Below are positions 24,832 through 34,277 of a stretch of DNA of 64,000 bases, piece by piece; within the stretch, counting starts at the first letter, position 1, and every line of letters begins with the position of its first letter. The stretch is from Phocaeicola faecalis. Lineage in GTDB: Bacteria; Bacteroidota; Bacteroidia; Bacteroidales; Bacteroidaceae. The translations under genes were made by a program, and so were the position numbers. Location of the stretch: NCBI RefSeq assembly GCF_021730445.1, contig NZ_JADNRM010000013.1, forward strand, positions 1 through 64,000, given 5' to 3'. Under the pieces are notes generated by a model. That model was not told the DNA's origin and made no database searches. It saw nothing but the letters and a program-made list of their open reading frames with translations.

Positions 24832-25304
24832 AAATAAGAGTAGGATTTGGATTTGACGTACATCAGTTGGTGGCAGGCCGTGAGTTGTGGCTGGGAGGAA
24901 TAAAGTTTGAACATGAATTGGGCCTGTTGGGACATTCGGATGCCGACGTGCTGATTCATGCCATTTGCGATGCATTGCTCGGAGCGGCCAATATGCGTGA
25001 CATCGGCTATCATTTTCCCGACACGGCAGGTGAGTTTAAGAATATAGACAGCAAGATTCTGTTGGCCAAAACAGTTGATTTGATTGCGGCCAAAGGCTAT
25101 AAGGTAGGCAACATAGACGCGACCGTCTGTGCTGAACGCCCGAAACTGAAAGCGCGTATACCCGAGATGCAGGAAGTCTTGGCACATCTGATGAAAATAG
25201 ATACGGACGATGTTTCCATCAAAGCAACTACGACGGAGAAGCTGGGCTTTACGGGGCGCGAAGAGGGTATTTCGGCTTATGCCACCGTACTGATAGAAAA
25301 GTGA
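24828..25304 (+). CDS. ispF: 2-C-methyl-D-erythritol 2,4-cyclodiphosphate synthase
   Basis: Protein of 158 aa, normal length. GFGFDVHQLV holds the metal-binding Asp and His, and GHSDADVLIHAICDALLGAA is the signature. RDIGYHFPDT and the C-terminal TTTEKLGFTGREEGISAYAT contain the substrate-binding residues. It makes the cyclic diphosphate of the MEP isoprenoid pathway; dxr of the same pathway is at 41543. ATGA overlap with the preceding gene. Confidence 0.97.
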   Translation: MKIRVGFGFDVHQLVAGRELWLGGIKFEHELGLLGHSDADVLIHAICDALLGAANMRDIGYHFPDTAGEFKNIDSKILLAKTVDLIAAKGYKVGNIDATVCAERPKLKARIPEMQEVLAHLMKIDTDDVSIKATTTEKLGFTGREEGISAYATVLIEK

Positions 25305-25308
25305 TTTT

Positions 25309-25412
25309 CACACGTACGTACGTGTGCCGTTATACATACGTACGTGTAGCCTTATGCGGATATATGTATGAGCCTATACTGACGTACGTGTGAGGCGATG
25401 CATACTAACGTG
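25309..25412. repeat. ACGTACGT palindrome cluster between ispF and menA
   Basis: A perfect 18-bp palindrome lies at 25309-25326 (CACACGTA centred on CGTACG), a near-palindrome TACATACGTACGTGTA at 25333-25348 and further GACGTACGTG at 25381-25390, with CTAACGTGT at 25404. The cluster fills the gap between convergent genes and can terminate both transcripts. Alternating ACGT stretches are unlike nearby DNA. Confidence 0.7.
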
Positions 25413-25424
25413 TTTTTCTTTGTC

Positions 25425-26324
25425 TTATAAACTCAATCCTAAAGTCAGTAATATCCCGAATAATAGCATATTGCGTGAGGTCTCTCCCAATATGCTGTTC
25501 AGTTCTTTGCCTTTGTTGATTCTCACCATCCGTTGCCAAGTCAGGAAATGGGGAAGAATATAGATTTGTGGCAGTATTGCTGCCCATATATGTCCGCTGA
25601 CGACAAACAAGAGGCATAACCATGCGGCTGCCAATCCTAAAAACAGATAGAGCATACGCCCTGTTGCCGCGCCCCATCTTACGACCAGCGTTTTCTTGCC
25701 GCTTAACGCATCCTGTTCCCGGTCGCGATAATTGTTTACCATTAACAAGGTATCGATAATCATGCCACATACCACAGAGGCGATAGTGACATTCCATGTC
25801 CAGTCATGGCACATTACATAATAAGTGCATCCCACAGGCACAAAACCGAAGAATACTATGACCAACACATCTCCCCAGCCATGATAAGCCAAAGGATAGG
25901 GACCGGCAGTATATAAAAAGGCGAACAGAATACACAGCAGTCCGACCGGAATCATCTCTGCTCCACTGTAGAAAAGCAGAAGGACTCCAACCGCACATGC
26001 CAACATGGTGGTCAGCGCGATACCCCGTTTCATGGCTTCCAATGTAATCCATCCCTGTGCACATGCCCGTTCGGGACCCAACCGGTCTTCGCGGTCACTT
26101 CCTTTTAAATAGTCAAAAAAGTCATTGATAAAGTTGGCATCTATCTGCATCAGAAAAGCAAAGAGAAAACAGAGCGTGGCAGGTATGATTTGAAACCATC
26201 CGTCTGATGCTGCCAAGGCACATCCCAGCATGACGGGAACAGCGGCACCTGCCAATGTCTTGGGGCGTGCAGCCAATAGCCATGCTTTTATAGAATTTGT
26301 TTTAACAGTTTCCATCCATTTCAT
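25425..26324 (-). CDS. menA: 1,4-dihydroxy-2-naphthoate polyprenyltransferase
   Basis: Protein of 299 aa with about eight TM helices. UbiA-family Asp-rich motif 1 is QIDANFINDFFDYLKGSDRED (NxxNDxxDxxxGxD type), and the second is VNNYRDREQDALSGKKTL. WLLAARPKTL at the N-terminus is typical of MenA. It attaches the isoprenoid tail to DHNA in menaquinone synthesis. The ATG at 26324 is chosen; one at 26315 (METVKTNS) would leave a more usual leader after the promoter at 26337. Confidence 0.93.
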   Translation of the reverse strand: MKWMETVKTNSIKAWLLAARPKTLAGAAVPVMLGCALAASDGWFQIIPATLCFLFAFLMQIDANFINDFFDYLKGSDREDRLGPERACAQGWITLEAMKRGIALTTMLACAVGVLLLFYSGAEMIPVGLLCILFAFLYTAGPYPLAYHGWGDVLVIVFFGFVPVGCTYYVMCHDWTWNVTIASVVCGMIIDTLLMVNNYRDREQDALSGKKTLVVRWGAATGRMLYLFLGLAAAWLCLLFVVSGHIWAAILPQIYILPHFLTWQRMVRINKGKELNSILGETSRNMLLFGILLTLGLSL

Positions 26325-26336
26325 ATTAAAGATGTG

Positions 26337-26344
26337 CAAAGATA
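26337..26344 (-). promoter_or_regulatory. Promoter -7 box of menA
   Basis: TATCTTTG on the minus strand, 13 bp from ATG 26324 and 22 bp from ATG 26315. This closeness favours the 26315 start. Confidence 0.6.
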
Positions 26345-26389
26345 AACAATTAATTTTCTATCTTTACTTCTCATTAAAAAGAAAAAGAC

Positions 26390-27223
26390 ATGAAGAAAGC
26401 CGTTCTCTATTTGTTGCTTGCCGCAGCTCTGTTTACTTCCTGCGCCACTGCTTCTCTGTCAAAGTATCGTGGAGTGGGGCGCGTCAAGCAGTATGATTTT
26501 TATAGTTATGACGTTCCGTCGGCATTCGACGGATTCCGTATTGGTTTTGCATCGGATTTCCATTATGAAAGCCGCTTCACACGCAAGCGTCTTGACAATG
26601 CGATACGTGCATTACAATCTTTAAATGCCGATGTATTATTATTGGGCGGAGACTACGGTAGTCCGAAAGGGGGAAATCTGGACACGTTATTCACCGCATT
26701 GGGAAAAGTGCTTACACCGTATGGCACCTATGGTGTGATGGGAAACCATGATTACAGTTATTGCTATGCGGAGGTGGCGGAGGCCATGAAAAAGAACAAT
26801 GTGCACTTAATGGAGCATAAAAGCTATAAGTTACTGAAGGACGGGCAACACATTATCATCAGTGGTGTGCGCAATCCTTTTGACCTGAAAAAGAATGGTG
26901 ATTCACCTTCACAACACTTTTCTGCCGATGATTTTATCCTCTTGCTGACGCATACTCCCGATTATGCTGAAGATACGGACGTATCTAACGCCAACTTGGT
27001 TTTGGCCGGACATACCCATGGCGGTCAAGTGAGTCTGTTTAAGAAGTTCTCTCCGGTAAAGCATTCCATTTATGGTAACCGTTTTCTGACCGGCCGGAAA
27101 GAAAATAGCGCCGGTGTTCCTATTATTATAACGAACGGACTGGGTACTTCGAGAGTGAATGTTCGTCTGTTTACCCCCAGTGAGGTGGTTGTGGTGGTAC
27201 TTCATCGGGTAGAGAAAAAATAA
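26390..27223 (+). CDS. Calcineurin-like metallophosphoesterase lipoprotein
   Basis: Protein of 277 aa. A lipoprotein-type signal (LYLLLAAALFTSCA) precedes a phosphoesterase domain: FASDFHYESRF (usual D-x-H block), LLLGGDYG, VMGNHDYSY and LAGHTHGGQ supply the metal ligands. Related to YkuE/LpxH-like membrane phosphoesterases; possible substrate is a lipid pyrophosphate. Divergent from menA; no clear downstream terminator. Confidence 0.88.
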   Translation: MKKAVLYLLLAAALFTSCATASLSKYRGVGRVKQYDFYSYDVPSAFDGFRIGFASDFHYESRFTRKRLDNAIRALQSLNADVLLLGGDYGSPKGGNLDTLFTALGKVLTPYGTYGVMGNHDYSYCYAEVAEAMKKNNVHLMEHKSYKLLKDGQHIIISGVRNPFDLKKNGDSPSQHFSADDFILLLTHTPDYAEDTDVSNANLVLAGHTHGGQVSLFKKFSPVKHSIYGNRFLTGRKENSAGVPIIITNGLGTSRVNVRLFTPSEVVVVVLHRVEKK

Positions 27224-27284
27224 TATGAAAAAAGACAGATTCCGATGCAACGTTTTGAGGGGTGTTTGCGTCTAATAGATAAAG

Positions 27285-27352
27285 AACACAAGATAGAACG
27301 CGAAAGCAAACACAAAATAGAACGCGAAAAACGAACACAAGTAAAACACGAA
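27285..27352. repeat. Three tandem ~24-bp repeats upstream of the DUF3836 gene
   Basis: Units start at 27285, 27309 and 27334; the first two share AACACA-nn-ATAGAACGCGAAA and the third is a weaker AACACAAGTAAAACACGAA copy. They lie in the spacer between the phosphoesterase and DUF3836 genes. Could bind a regulator or be a slipped-strand tract. Confidence 0.7.
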
Positions 27353-27377
27353 GTACAAACATTAAAAATAAAACAGT

Positions 27378-27770
27378 ATGAAAACTACAGGATTTTTTAA
27401 AGTAATGATGGTTATTGTATTTGCCATGGCAAGTGTATTGACAATGAATGCGGCGGAATCTGAGAAGATTACTAATGTGGAGATGGACAATGGTCGAATA
27501 AGTGCGAAGGTGGTGTATCAGCAGGAAGGCAACTATCTGACTCCTGATTTCCGCTTTGAGTATGCTTATAATGACAAGAATCAGATTATCGAAAAGAAGG
27601 CCTTGAAATGGGATGGCTCGAAATGGATGAATTATTATTGCATCACCGTGACGTATACGGATGCCGAAGCGCATATCCAATATTCCATGTGGGATAAAAA
27701 GTCCCAGCACTTTCAACCGACAGAGAAGTATGTTTACGGACTTGAGGAAGCCGGCAAGTTCCTTGCATAG
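27378..27770 (+). CDS. Exported DUF3836-type protein
   Basis: Protein of 130 aa with signal peptide (FFKVMMVIVFAMASVLTMNAA). The mature part has YD-repeat-like strands (DFRFEYAYNDKNQIIEKKAL, YYCITVTYTDAEAHIQYSMW) like Bacteroides DUF3836 proteins, which are small periplasmic proteins of unknown function. Strong terminator downstream. Confidence 0.75.
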   Translation: MKTTGFFKVMMVIVFAMASVLTMNAAESEKITNVEMDNGRISAKVVYQQEGNYLTPDFRFEYAYNDKNQIIEKKALKWDGSKWMNYYCITVTYTDAEAHIQYSMWDKKSQHFQPTEKYVYGLEEAGKFLA

Positions 27771-27830
27771 TGTCTTTTAGAATGACTTATCGTATTTGAA
27801 ATTAGTTATTATACCGAGAATTGTGTGTTT

Positions 27831-27873
27831 CCCCGTAAGGTATTACAGTGTAATATCCTTGCGGGGTTTTTCC
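27831..27873 (+). terminator. Terminator of the DUF3836 gene
   Basis: Long hairpin: CCCCGTAAGGTATTACA (27831-27847) pairs with 27850-27866 with a few wobble or mismatched positions, then TTTTTCC. The rest of the gap to 27986 holds no feature I can name. Confidence 0.85.
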
Positions 27874-27985
27874 GTTTAAGCGGCTAAACGGACTGTTTAA
27901 CCACTGAATTGTCCGGTTCAAGGCGGCTCATCTGGAGGAAATGGGAGAATCGATTACATTTGTCTCCCAATAAAAAGTATAAAAC

Positions 27986-30900
27986 ATGTTCAACGCTATC
28001 CTTCGATTCTCAGTAAAAAAGAAACTCTTTGTGGGGCTGACCACTTTGTTTCTTCTGATTGGTGGAATTTATTCCATGTTGACGCTTCCCATAGATGCAG
28101 TGCCCGATATTACCAATAATCAGGTGCAGATAGTGACGGTGTCGCCCACTTTGGCACCTCAGGAAGTGGAGCAACTCATCACGATGCCCGTGGAAATTGC
28201 CATGAGTAACATTATGAATGTGACGGAAATCCGTTCTGTATCGCGTTTCGGACTTTCTGTGGTTACGGTCGTCTTTAAAGAAAATGTGCCTACACTGGAT
28301 GCCCGGCAGTTGGTCAATGAACAGATACAGACTGTGTCGGGAGAGATTCCATCCGAACTGGGTGCACCCGAGCTGATGCCCATTACTACGGGGCTTGGCG
28401 AAATTTATCAGTATGTGCTGAAAGTGGCTCCGGGATATGAAGACAAGTATGATGCGATGGAGCTTCGCACCATTCAGGATTGGATTGTGAAGCGGCAATT
28501 GTCCGGCATTCCGGGCATTGTGGAAATCAATAGTTTCGGCGGCTATCTGAAACAATATGAGGTAGCGGTAGACCCGGATGTCCTTTTCTCTTTGAATATC
28601 ACAATCGGAGAGGTTTTTGAAGCTCTGAACAAGAATAATCAGAACACCGGAGGCAGCTATATAGAAAAGGTGAACCGTGCTTATTATATTCGTTCCGAGG
28701 GTATGATAAACCGTATTAAGGATATTGAACAGGTAGTCGTAGCCAACCGTAACGGGATTCCCATTCATATAAGTGATATCGGAGCAGTGCGGTTTGGCGC
28801 GCCCAAGCGCTTCGGTGCCATGACGATGGACGGTGAAGGAGAGTGTGTGGGCGGCATTGCCATGATGCTTAAAGGGGCCAATGCCAATGTAGTGACCGGA
28901 GAGTTGGAGAAAAGGGTGGAGAAAATACAGAAGATATTGCCGGAAGGTGTCAGTATTGAACCTTATTTGAACCGTTCGGCTTTGGTCAATCGAAATATCT
29001 CGACTGTCATACATAATCTGATAGAGGGGGCTATTATCGTATTTATCGTACTGATTATATTCTTGGGCAATGTGCGTGCGGGGCTTATTGTCGCTTCTGT
29101 CATTCCGTTGGCCATGCTGTTTGCCTTTATTATGATGCGGCTGTTCAATGTCTCTGCCAATCTGATGAGTCTGGGAGCGATAGACTTTGGTATTGTTGTC
29201 GACGGCTCCATTGTGATACTCGAAGGTATCTTGGCCCATCTATACGGACGGAAGTTCCGTGGGCGTACCTTGTCCGCCGAAGAAATGGATACAGAGGTGG
29301 AGAGGGGGGCCTCGGGTGTAGTGCGTTCGGCTACTTTTGCCGTGTTTATCATCCTTATCGTATTCTTCCCTTTATTGACGCTGACCGGTATCGAGGGCAA
29401 ATATTTCACTCCGATGGCTAAGACATTGGTATTCTGTATTATCGGTGCATTGTTGCTGTCGCTTACTTATGTGCCTATGATGGCTTCTTTGTTTCTGAAA
29501 CATCATATTGTAACGAAATCGACTTTTGCCGACCGTTTCTTTGAGAGGCTGAATAAGCTCTATTCCCGGGCTTTGCATGTTTGTCTGAAGTTTAAATGGG
29601 GGACGGTGGCGGCTGCTTTTGCGGCATTGGCTTTTTCATTGTTCCTGTTTACCCGGTTGGGGGCGGAATTCATTCCTACTTTGGATGAAGGGGATTTTGC
29701 GATGCAGATGACCTTGCCAGCAGGCAGCTCGTTGAGCGAAAGTATTACCGTATCCGATGAGGCAGAGAAAGTTTTGAAGGAAAAGTTTCCCGAAATAAAA
29801 CATGTGGTGGCAAAGATTGGTACGGCCGAAGTGCCTACCGACCCGATGGCGGTTGAAGATGCCGATGTGATGATTATCATGAAGCCGTTCAAGGAATGGA
29901 CAAGTGCTTCGAGCCGTGCCGAGATGGTGGAAAAGATGAAGGAGGCGTTGGAACCTTTGTCAGAACGGGCCGAATTTAATTTCTCACAACCCATCCAACT
30001 TCGTTTCAATGAATTGATGACGGGGGCGAAGGCTGATATTGCAGTGAAACTGTATGGCGAGGATACACATGAACTTTATGAGAAGGCCAAGGAAGCGGCG
30101 AAGTATGTGGAACAAGTGCCCGGAGCGTCTGATGTCATTGTGGAGCAAACAATGGGACTTCCGCAGTTGGTTGTGAAGTATAATCGCGGAAAGATAGCCC
30201 GTTACGGCATCAATATAGAAGAACTGAATACCATTATCCGTACGGCGTATGCCGGAGAAGCGAGTGGGGTGGTATTTGAAAATGAGAGGCGTTTTGACTT
30301 GGTTGTCCGGCTGGATCAGGAGAAGGTGGCTGATTTGAACTTGGATAAACTGTTTGTGCGTTCGGGTGAGGGCATCCAGATACCGGTCAGTGAAGTGGCT
30401 ACCATCGATTTGGTAAACGGGCCGTTACAGATAAACAGGGATGCGACCAAACGACGTATTGTCATCGGGGTCAATGTGCGCGGTGCTGATATCCAGCAGG
30501 TGGTGCAGGAGATACAAAAGACGTTGGACCGGAATATCAAGTTGAAGCCGGGATATTATTTTGATTATGGCGGACAGTTTGAGAACTTGCAGAATGCTAT
30601 TAACACCCTGTTAATAGTGGTTCCGGTGGCATTAATGCTTATCCTGCTGCTTTTGTTCTTTGCTTTCAAGAGTGTAACTTATACGCTGGTGGTCTTTTCT
30701 ACGGTTCCTCTTTCGTTGATTGGCGGCATATTGGCCTTGTGGCTACGCGGACTGCCTTTCAGCATTTCGGCAGGAGTGGGCTTTATTGCCTTGTTCGGTG
30801 TTGCCGTGCTGAATGGTATATTGATGATTAACCATTTTAATGATATACACAAACAGACCATGTATCCTTTATCTACCAACAGAGTCATTGCTCGGGGCAC

Positions 30901-32299
30901 GCCTCATTTGCTGAGACCTGTTTTTCTGACGGGCTTGGTGGCTTCGTTGGGTTTTGTACCGATGGCGGTTGCTACTTCGGCCGGTGCGGAAGTACAGCGG
31001 CCGTTGGCGACGGTTGTCATTGGCGGGCTGATTGTCTCTACGGTATTGACGTTGCTTGTCATTCCGGTCTTTTATAAGATTGTAGGAAGTGCCGCCGCCT
31101 GGAAACGCGCTTGTGCCGGCAAGAAGTTTTTCTTTTTCCTGCTGTTACTGGCTCTGCTTCCCATTCCGATGAGAGCGCAGCAAGTGGTCACTTTGGAGCA
31201 AGCCATCGAATTGGCTAAGCAGAATCATCCCCGGTTGAAGACGGCTGCCGCGGCTGTCCGTCAGGCCAAGGCAGGGAGGGGCGAAGTGCTGGAACTGGCT
31301 CCTACCGAGTTCAGTTATTCTTGGGGACAACTGAATGGAGAGATTAAAAAAGACAAGCAGTGGGAGGTAAGTCAGAATCTGGGTTCATTGCTGACACCCT
31401 TTTATAAGAATGTATTAGTCAACCGACAAATAGCGACAGGCACTTTTTATCGCCGGATTGTAGAGAAGGAAGTAGTGGCTGAAGTGAAGCGTGCGTGGGC
31501 CTATTATCTTTATGCCTATAATCTTCGTTCCTTGTACAATGACCAGAATAAATGGGCTGAACAGTTGCAGCGCATCGGCGAGTTGCGTTATCAACAGGGC
31601 GAAATTACGTTGCTGGAAAAGAATATGGCCACCACGATGGCTGCCGATTTAAAGAACCGGCTTTTTCAGTCTCAGGAAGAAGAAAAGTTGGCTTTGGCAC
31701 GTTTGAATTGGGCATGTTATGCCGATTCGTCCATTGTGCCGGCAGATACCGCTTTGGTACAATTCCCGGCAGATATTGAGGCTCCGACTTACTCGGAGGC
31801 GCATTTGAGATATTTTCAGAGTCAGGCAGGTGAAGCGAAAGCACAACTCAATATAGAGCGCAGCCGTTTCTTCCCCGAACTTTCTTTGGGATATGTGCGT
31901 CAGGATATCTTGCCTTTGAAGGGGTTGAACTCATGGATGGTCGGTGTGTCGTTTCCCATTTATTTTTTACCTCATCACAGCAAGGTGAAGCAGGCAAAGG
32001 CGGCTGCTTTCATTGCCCGGACGGAGGCGGAGGCAAATACGCGTAACCTATATAATAAGGTATCTGAGGCGATAGCTAACCTGCGCCGCCAGTCCGAGAG
32101 TCTCCGTTATTATACTTCTTCTGCTTTAAAGGAGGCGGATGAACTGATGAAAGTGGCAAGCTTGCAGCTCCGCCACAGCGAAACGGATATCACGGAATTT
32201 ATTCAGGCCGTCAATGTGGCGCGGGACATTCGTCGCGGATATATTGAAACGGTCTATCAATATAATATAGCAGCTTTGGAATACGAACTATTTAAATAA
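27986..32299 (+). CDS. CusA/CzcA-type RND efflux pump fused to a TolC-family domain
   Basis: Protein of 1437 aa; CusA alone is ~1040 aa. Residues 1 to ~1030 are a heavy-metal RND pump: KKLFVGLTTLFLLIGGIYSM as TM1, a long periplasmic loop, SLGAIDFGIVVDGSIVILEG in TM4, then a second half. Residues ~1045-1062 are a hydrophobic segment ending MRAQQ, like an internal signal peptide, and ~1063-1437 are TolC-like helices (VTLEQAIELAKQNHPRLKTA onwards). The fusion joins inner-membrane pump and outer-membrane exit duct, likely for Cu, Ag, Zn or Co. Fused forms are, to my knowledge, common in Bacteroidetes. cusB-like gene is 9 bp downstream. Confidence 0.94.
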   Translation: MFNAILRFSVKKKLFVGLTTLFLLIGGIYSMLTLPIDAVPDITNNQVQIVTVSPTLAPQEVEQLITMPVEIAMSNIMNVTEIRSVSRFGLSVVTVVFKENVPTLDARQLVNEQIQTVSGEIPSELGAPELMPITTGLGEIYQYVLKVAPGYEDKYDAMELRTIQDWIVKRQLSGIPGIVEINSFGGYLKQYEVAVDPDVLFSLNITIGEVFEALNKNNQNTGGSYIEKVNRAYYIRSEGMINRIKDIEQVVVANRNGIPIHISDIGAVRFGAPKRFGAMTMDGEGECVGGIAMMLKGANANVVTGELEKRVEKIQKILPEGVSIEPYLNRSALVNRNISTVIHNLIEGAIIVFIVLIIFLGNVRAGLIVASVIPLAMLFAFIMMRLFNVSANLMSLGAIDFGIVVDGSIVILEGILAHLYGRKFRGRTLSAEEMDTEVERGASGVVRSATFAVFIILIVFFPLLTLTGIEGKYFTPMAKTLVFCIIGALLLSLTYVPMMASLFLKHHIVTKSTFADRFFERLNKLYSRALHVCLKFKWGTVAAAFAALAFSLFLFTRLGAEFIPTLDEGDFAMQMTLPAGSSLSESITVSDEAEKVLKEKFPEIKHVVAKIGTAEVPTDPMAVEDADVMIIMKPFKEWTSASSRAEMVEKMKEALEPLSERAEFNFSQPIQLRFNELMTGAKADIAVKLYGEDTHELYEKAKEAAKYVEQVPGASDVIVEQTMGLPQLVVKYNRGKIARYGINIEELNTIIRTAYAGEASGVVFENERRFDLVVRLDQEKVADLNLDKLFVRSGEGIQIPVSEVATIDLVNGPLQINRDATKRRIVIGVNVRGADIQQVVQEIQKTLDRNIKLKPGYYFDYGGQFENLQNAINTLLIVVPVALMLILLLLFFAFKSVTYTLVVFSTVPLSLIGGILALWLRGLPFSISAGVGFIALFGVAVLNGILMINHFNDIHKQTMYPLSTNRVIARGTPHLLRPVFLTGLVASLGFVPMAVATSAGAEVQRPLATVVIGGLIVSTVLTLLVIPVFYKIVGSAAAWKRACAGKKFFFFLLLLALLPIPMRAQQVVTLEQAIELAKQNHPRLKTAAAAVRQAKAGRGEVLELAPTEFSYSWGQLNGEIKKDKQWEVSQNLGSLLTPFYKNVLVNRQIATGTFYRRIVEKEVVAEVKRAWAYYLYAYNLRSLYNDQNKWAEQLQRIGELRYQQGEITLLEKNMATTMAADLKNRLFQSQEEEKLALARLNWACYADSSIVPADTALVQFPADIEAPTYSEAHLRYFQSQAGEAKAQLNIERSRFFPELSLGYVRQDILPLKGLNSWMVGVSFPIYFLPHHSKVKQAKAAAFIARTEAEANTRNLYNKVSEAIANLRRQSESLRYYTSSALKEADELMKVASLQLRHSETDITEFIQAVNVARDIRRGYIETVYQYNIAALEYELFK

Positions 32300-32308
32300 G
32301 AGATAACA

Positions 32309-33199
32309 ATGAAAAAGATAACATTTCCCATCATGCTGGTTTTGCTGGCGGCATGTAGTTCAAACAATGAATCCCGGCAAGTGGAAGAAACGCTTACCAC
32401 GGTGGTAACTGCCGATGAAGTGGTGCCCGACACTGTGCAGGTGGATGCGGTCACTTCTGCCACTTCCAAGCCCAATCAAGTCTCCTTCAACGGCACGATG
32501 GTTATTCCTCCGCAACGCATGGCCACGGTTTCGCTTACAATGGGCGGAGTAGTGAAAAGCACTTCTTTATTGCCGGGTGAGTCGGTGGGTAAGGGGACAG
32601 TTCTCGCCACTTTGGAGAACCCGGAATTCATAGCCTTACAGCAGACTTATTTGGACAGTCATGCCCAGACTGAGTATCTGGAAGCCGAATACCGCCGTCA
32701 GAAAGCTCTTTCGGCCGAACAAGCGGCTTCTCAAAAGAAGTTTCAACAGAGTAAGGCCGATTATTTGTCTATGAAGAGCCGGATGGAAGCTGCTGCGGCC
32801 CAGTTGGAATTATTGGGTGTGAGCCCCTCAACGTTGTTGGATGGCGGTATCCGTCCTTATCTACAAGTCAAGGCTCCCATTGCCGGCTATGTGGCAGATG
32901 TGGAAATGAATGTGGGCAAGTATATGAATGCCGGCGATGCTCTGTGCGAGATAGTCGATAAGAGCCATACGCTGTTGAGGCTGACTACTTATGAGAAAGA
33001 TTTGGCGGATATGAAAATCGGAAGTCCCGTCCAGTTCCGTGTCAACGGCATGGGAAAGACAGTCTTTAAAGCCACTTTGATTTCTATCGGTCAGAAAGTG
33101 GACGAGGATACGCGTTCGGTGGAAGTCTATGCGCGGGTAGATACGGTGAACAGTCAGTTCCGGCCGGGTATGTATGTGACGGCAAGGATTATGAAATGA
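32309..33199 (+). CDS. RND efflux periplasmic adaptor lipoprotein (CusB-like)
   Basis: Protein of 296 aa with lipobox LLAACSS. Halves of the biotinyl-lipoyl domain (MGGVVKSTSLLPGESVGKGTVLATLENPEF and VKAPIAGYVADVEMNVGKYM) flank an alpha hairpin with AAAAQLELL; the membrane-proximal beta barrel ends FRPGMYVTARIMK. Bridges the RND pump to the TolC domain. Shorter than E. coli CusB, lacking its metal-binding N-terminal extension. Same operon as the pump; the sensor gene after it has its own promoter inside the 3' flank. Confidence 0.92.
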   Translation: MKKITFPIMLVLLAACSSNNESRQVEETLTTVVTADEVVPDTVQVDAVTSATSKPNQVSFNGTMVIPPQRMATVSLTMGGVVKSTSLLPGESVGKGTVLATLENPEFIALQQTYLDSHAQTEYLEAEYRRQKALSAEQAASQKKFQQSKADYLSMKSRMEAAAAQLELLGVSPSTLLDGGIRPYLQVKAPIAGYVADVEMNVGKYMNAGDALCEIVDKSHTLLRLTTYEKDLADMKIGSPVQFRVNGMGKTVFKATLISIGQKVDEDTRSVEVYARVDTVNSQFRPGMYVTARIMK

Positions 33200-33212
33200 A
33201 TGAATTAACTTG

Positions 33213-33220
33213 TATCTTTG
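33213..33220 (+). promoter_or_regulatory. Promoter -7 box of the LytS/LytTR pair
   Basis: TATCTTTG lies 14 bp after the adaptor stop. A start site near 33227 makes ATG 33240 the first usable start and excludes the frame beginning at 33210. Confidence 0.7.
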
Positions 33221-33239
33221 CAGTATAAAGGCAGAAAGA

Positions 33240-34277
33240 ATGAAGAATCGCTATACATTATTTATAATTGTGGTGTCCGTCTCCGTGGCAGTCCTTATCC
33301 ACTTCCCGGAGTTGGTTTCCCTTCTTGATATTCTTGAAGGGGCAACGCTGTTCCCGGAAATGGAACCCATTGATGTGGCGAGTGAAGTGTGTTTCACTTT
33401 CATCTCCCTCATTATTCTGTTTGAAGTAAATACATTGCTTTTCCACTTTAACCAGCCGGCGATAAAGATTACATGGCAGAAAATGCTTTTTTCGCTTGTA
33501 CTTACTTGGATACTGAGCAGTCTGTTGGGCAAATGCTTTGTCTTTCTGCATCACACGTTCGATATTCCTGCCATCGATGCCATGGTGCATCACTATCTTC
33601 ATCCGTTGCGCGATTTCATGATGACCTGTACAGTGTCGGGCAGTTGCTATATTGCTTATCTCATTCGCCGCCAACAAGAAGTAGTGGTCGAGAACCAACA
33701 GTTGCAGGCAGAGAATATCCTCAATCAATACGAAGTTCTGAAGAACCAGTTGAATCCGCACATGCTCTTCAACTCACTCAACACGCTTCGTTCGCTGGTG
33801 CGTGAGGATCAGAACAAAGCACAGGAATATATCCAGGAACTTTCCCGTGTCCTGCGTTATACACTGCAGGGCAATGAATCGAAGAGTGTAAGTCTGAGAG
33901 ATGAAATGGAGTTTGTTTCCGCTTATATCTTCTTGTTGAAAATGCGTTTTGAAGACAATCTTTCTTTCGATATCCGTATCGACAGACAATATGATAATCA
34001 CCGGCTCCCTCCCATGGCGGTGCAAATGCTGATAGAAAATGCCGTGAAGCATAACGAGATAAGCGACCGTCGTCCTTTGGCCATTCATGTATATACCGAA
34101 GGAGAGGAATTAGTCGTTACCAATCCGGTGCAGCCCAAACTGACCGCCACTGCCGGAACAGGTGTCGGGCTGGCTAATCTGGCAAAACGCTATCATCTGC
34201 TTTATAAATGCGAAATACAAATCACGGAGAATGAATATTTCACAGTGCGTATTCCCTTAATTCCGAATGCTTTATGA
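33240..34277 (+). CDS. LytS-type sensor histidine kinase
   Basis: Protein of 345 aa. Four hydrophobic segments in the first ~150 residues form the membrane part, followed by a short coiled coil (RRQQEVVVENQQLQAENILNQY). The His_kinase domain begins LKNQLNPHMLFNSLNTLRSL, with the phospho-accepting His in NPHMLFN, and the ATPase part includes AVQMLIENAVKHNE and GTGVGLANLAKRY. No large sensing domain. Overlaps the response regulator by 4 bp; placed after metal efflux genes, which it may regulate. Confidence 0.92.
   Translation: MKNRYTLFIIVVSVSVAVLIHFPELVSLLDILEGATLFPEMEPIDVASEVCFTFISLIILFEVNTLLFHFNQPAIKITWQKMLFSLVLTWILSSLLGKCFVFLHHTFDIPAIDAMVHHYLHPLRDFMMTCTVSGSCYIAYLIRRQQEVVVENQQLQAENILNQYEVLKNQLNPHMLFNSLNTLRSLVREDQNKAQEYIQELSRVLRYTLQGNESKSVSLRDEMEFVSAYIFLLKMRFEDNLSFDIRIDRQYDNHRLPPMAVQMLIENAVKHNEISDRRPLAIHVYTEGEELVVTNPVQPKLTATAGTGVGLANLAKRYHLLYKCEIQITENEYFTVRIPLIPNAL

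Noticed and set aside
28010-29239. Open frame of 409 codons on the minus strand inside the RND pump gene.
   Set aside because: Rich in His, Arg and Gln as expected from antisense reading of a GC-richer coding strand; the plus-strand RND frame is certain.
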